Assembly (NCBI GenBank): GCA_017395885.1
Contig: JAFQNM010000239.1
Span: forward strand, 1-7,000
Source: Clostridia bacterium
Lineage (GTDB): Bacteria > Bacillota > Clostridia > Oscillospirales > CAG-272
Direction of reading: 5' to 3'
Length of the DNA stretch: 7,000 nt
A program made the translations under genes and the position numbers. Positions 5,207 through 7,000 of this stretch are shown in pieces. Within the stretch, counting starts at the first letter, position 1. Every line of letters starts with the position of its first letter. The notes under the pieces were generated by a model. That model saw only the letters and a program-made list of their open reading frames with translations. It made no database searches and had not been told where the DNA came from.

Positions 5207-5311
5207 GTTTTCAATATAGAAAAACGGTATTTTGCCTTTAACGATGAAAGAGTAAGAATCAATATCAACCGTAAGGATAGGCTCAATTCTCCTGATAGGA
5301 TGTTTACCTAA
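5195..5311 (+). CDS. Possible 38-residue ORF upstream of the XRE gene
   Basis: ATG 5195 to TAA 5309-5311 encodes a charged, protein-like peptide (MPLFVFNIEKRYFAF at the start, RVRINI in the middle) with no membrane segment or known motif. It begins inside the hairpin at 5186-5201, about 12 bases after the predicted P1 start; GGGGCG just upstream is a poor ribosome site. Its end overlaps the -35 of P2. It may be a leader ORF, a remnant of a larger gene or chance. No function can be assigned. Confidence 0.3.
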   Translation: MPLFVFNIEKRYFAFNDERVRININRKDRLNSPDRMFT

Positions 5312-5331
5312 GGGAAATGCTTTGATATACT
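5303..5331 (+). promoter_or_regulatory. Promoter P2 of the XRE regulator gene
   Basis: TTTACC (5303-5308), 17 bases, TATACT (5326-5331) preceded by TGA. Start near 5338, giving a leader of about 45 bases to the ATG at 5383. The near-identical -10 region in P1 suggests both may respond to the same regulator, perhaps the XRE protein itself; that is inference. Confidence 0.6.
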
Positions 5332-5382
5332 GGATACATAAAACAGATGCATCGGTTTAATAAACAGAAAGGTAATATTAAA

Positions 5383-6504
5383 ATGTTAAGCTTCGGACAA
5401 AGATTAAAGATGATAAGAAAAGAAGCGGGAATAACTCAGGCAGAGCTCTCCGAAAAGCTGATGGTATCAGTTCAGGCAGTATCCAAATGGGAGTGCGATA
5501 ATACAATGCCGGATATTTCTCAGATCGTCCCCCTTGCGGCAATCCTCGGAGTAACGTGCGACTGCCTCCTCGGTGTCGGCGGCGACGAAAAGGCGGATAG
5601 GGATATGCTTTATGCTCAAATATCCGAAATTTGGGCAAATAAGAATGTATATAGCTATGAGAATAATGCTTATTATGAGAGCTATGTTCTTTATAAAGAG
5701 CATTTGAAGAAATATCCTCTTGATTATGCAGTAAAACTTAATTGCGCACGCAGTATTGATGGATTTATATATTCTGCAAATCGTTATTGCTACAAGGCAT
5801 CACAGGAAGAGGAGGATTCTCTTTATGATGAGGAAGTGAATCTGTTAACAGCGATAATCAACTACGACAGAGATACAACAAGACTCATTGAAGCAAAGGA
5901 ACAGCTTATTATTGCGTATCTGTACAGAAACGAGTTTTCTAAGGCTGAATCTGTTGCAGTTGATCTTCCTGACAGAGGATGTATAAAAGATAAAATGCTT
6001 ATGGAGATTTACCATAAGAAGAATGATAATGACAAGTGTCTTGAAATCTCCGAAAGGGTTTGCTTTGAAGCAGTAGACTCGTATTTGGCATCATTGTGGG
6101 TGAGAGCAAGACGAATATCCATATACGGAAACGCAAGAAAGCAGGAAGCGATTAGTGCTTGGCGTGATCTTCTGGCAGCAATAAAGCTGAACCACGGAAT
6201 ATTTAATAATTCCAAATATATGTGGTGGACTATCAAAGGATATACATGGCTTTCAAATGATTATATTGCAATTTCGGATTTTGAAAATACTTTTATAGTG
6301 ATAGAAGAGCTGACAGATATTCTTGTTGAGGATTACAAGAAAACCAAAGAAGCAGGAGATATTGCAAGAGTAGAGAAATTGAAAAATAATTTCTGGTTCT
6401 ATATGCATTGGTGCTATAACAAATGTTTCCCCACCTCTGATAACATCATCGCCAAGGACCCCCGATTCAAAAAATGTGAGGAGCGCCTTGCAGCACTTAA
6501 TTAA
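5383..6504 (+). CDS. XRE-family transcriptional regulator with helical C-terminal domain
   Basis: A 373-residue protein. Residues 4-64 are a Cro/C1-type helix-turn-helix: FGQRLKMIRKEAGITQAELS, then VSVQAVSKWECD as recognition helix region and PDISQIVPLAAILGVTCDCLL. The remaining 300 residues are mostly helical with TPR-like stretches (ESYVLYKEHLKKYPLDYAVKL) and end in the DPRFKKCEERL signature common in clostridial regulators of this kind. It probably binds DNA as a dimer, with the helical part sensing a ligand or peptide; the signal is unknown. Start: ATG 5383 with AGAAAGG (5366-5372) ten bases upstream; an in-frame ATG at 5347 adds 12 residues before the fold and has no ribosome site. The HTH-coding end is markedly richer in G+C than the rest. 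Confidence 0.88.
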   Translation: MLSFGQRLKMIRKEAGITQAELSEKLMVSVQAVSKWECDNTMPDISQIVPLAAILGVTCDCLLGVGGDEKADRDMLYAQISEIWANKNVYSYENNAYYESYVLYKEHLKKYPLDYAVKLNCARSIDGFIYSANRYCYKASQEEEDSLYDEEVNLLTAIINYDRDTTRLIEAKEQLIIAYLYRNEFSKAESVAVDLPDRGCIKDKMLMEIYHKKNDNDKCLEISERVCFEAVDSYLASLWVRARRISIYGNARKQEAISAWRDLLAAIKLNHGIFNNSKYMWWTIKGYTWLSNDYIAISDFENTFIVIEELTDILVEDYKKTKEAGDIARVEKLKNNFWFYMHWCYNKCFPTSDNIIAKDPRFKKCEERLAALN

Positions 6505-6524
6505 AACCTCCCTCATACACGCAA

Positions 6525-6552
6525 AAAAACGGCTGAGCCATCAGCCGTTTTT
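6525..6552. terminator. Bidirectional intrinsic terminator between XRE and tatD genes
   Basis: Arms 6525-6536 and 6541-6552 form a 12-bp perfect stem with a four-base loop (GCCA); the GC part is CGGCTGA. T-runs follow on the plus strand (6548-6552 and on) and on the minus strand (complement of A6523-6529). It ends the XRE gene 20 bases after its stop and the tatD gene six bases after its stop. Confidence 0.93.
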
Positions 6553-6557
6553 GTTTT

Positions 6558-7000
6558 TTAAAAGTCAATTTTAAAAAGTCTCTTTGTGTTTTCGATCATT
6601 GCGGCGGCAAGAGCTTCAACGTCCTCGCCTCTTGTTTCAGCCATTATTTTTATGGTGTGTATCATATTTCTTGAAAGATTGATCTCGCCTCTGTGGGGAA
6701 CAGGGGGGAGGTAAGGACAGTCGGTTTCAATAAGAAGGCGCTCTGTGGGAACTGCACGGCATGCTTCACGGACTTTTTCTGCAGTTTTGTAGGTAACGGG
6801 GCCGCCAAAGGCAATGTACCAGCCCAATTTTGCGTATTCCCGTGCCATCTCAGCGCTTCCGCTGTAGCCGTGCATAACTCCGATAACGTCGGGATGACGC
6901 TTAACTGCGTCAAAAATAGGGCCGTGTGCCTCTCTGTCGTGGATGATAACCGGCAGATTCAGTTCCTCCGCCATAGACAGCTGCGTGTCGAAAATCTGCT
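6558..7000 (-). CDS. tatD: TatD-family metal-dependent hydrolase, N-terminus beyond window
   Basis: The C-terminal 146 residues are visible; the frame is open through the window edge (it reads QIFDTQLSMAEELNL), so the ATG at 6974 is internal. TatD proteins are TIM-barrel nucleases or hydrolases with two metals and about 255 residues. Family motifs seen: PVIIHDREAHG with a metal-binding His, VMHGYSGSAEMA with the next His, and LIETDCPYLPPVPHRGE with the catalytic/metal Asp and the family signature. The tail (ALAAAMIENTKRLFKIDF) is the usual end. Proposed roles include 3'-5' DNase and D-amino-acyl-tRNA related activities; which applies here is unknown, as is which TatD paralogue this is. It converges with the XRE gene. 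Confidence 0.93.
   Translation of the reverse strand, partial: QIFDTQLSMAEELNLPVIIHDREAHGPIFDAVKRHPDVIGVMHGYSGSAEMAREYAKLGWYIAFGGPVTYKTAEKVREACRAVPTERLLIETDCPYLPPVPHRGEINLSRNMIHTIKIMAETRGEDVEALAAAMIENTKRLFKIDF

Larger units (their letters stand above)
4511..5346. other. 836-bp gene-poor stretch: decayed gene, hairpins, tandem promoters
   Basis: No confident gene is present. From left to right it holds a minus-strand terminator (4553-4577), a long imperfect hairpin (4598-4656), a probable decayed minus-strand gene with promoter and ribosome site (4660-5061), an AT-rich stretch with nothing recognisable (5062-5146), and a promoter, early hairpin, 38-codon ORF and second promoter leading to the XRE gene (5147-5331). 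No tRNA, riboswitch or transposase was recognised. Confidence 0.6.

Noticed and set aside
5347..5349. ATG as start of the XRE gene
   Set aside because: No ribosome site upstream and only nine bases from the predicted P2 start; ATG 5383 has AGAAAGG upstream and begins right at the HTH fold.
6662..6913. 83-codon minus-strand frame in the tatD region
   Set aside because: Alternative frame of tatD, which carries the family motifs.

Overview
The window looks like a chromosomal segment of a low-to-moderate GC Firmicute, most likely a gut Clostridia of the Ruminococcus/Oscillospiraceae kind. The basis is the AGGAGG-type ribosome sites, the YidD, PrsW, TatD and XRE-regulator families present, an N-terminal zinc-knuckle/HExxH protein joined to a clostridial-style transglutaminase-like domain, and the general codon style. 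The organism assignment is inference. No rRNA, tRNA, CRISPR array, intact insertion sequence or phage gene was seen.

Layout. (1) 1-2738, plus strand: the 3' part of a large multidomain gene (Lys-rich tract, TPAEDE repeats, CxxC/CxxC zinc knuckle, HExxH metallopeptidase site, transglutaminase-like Cys-His-Asp domain), then a hairpin, then a gene for an 87-residue membrane-anchored CxxC/CxxC protein. (2) 2746-2781: a 16-bp bidirectional terminator shared with the convergent minus-strand operon. (3) 4510-2780, minus strand: a promoter, a small DUF4177-like gene, yidD with a two-helix membrane extension and a probable TTG start, and a PrsW-family intramembrane protease. A perfect 16-bp inverted repeat brackets the DUF4177-like gene. 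(4) 4511-5346: about 0.8 kb without a confident gene. It holds a minus-strand terminator, a long imperfect hairpin, a probable decayed minus-strand gene with its ribosome site still intact, and two similar plus-strand promoters with a small possible ORF and an early hairpin between them. (5) 5383-6504, plus strand: an XRE-type regulator with a helical C-terminal half, ending at another bidirectional terminator. (6) 6558-7000, minus strand: the C-terminal part of a TatD-family hydrolase.

How the genes may work together. The minus-strand operon has an envelope theme: YidD helps membrane protein insertion and PrsW proteins cleave within membranes. The plus-strand pair shares a zinc-knuckle style and may be co-transcribed across the intervening hairpin. 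No link between the two sets can be shown from sequence. I found no clear new defence or mobile system. The most unusual items are the multidomain fusion protein, the membrane-extended YidD, the 16-bp inverted repeat around one gene, and the promoter/hairpin/short-ORF arrangement ahead of the XRE regulator.
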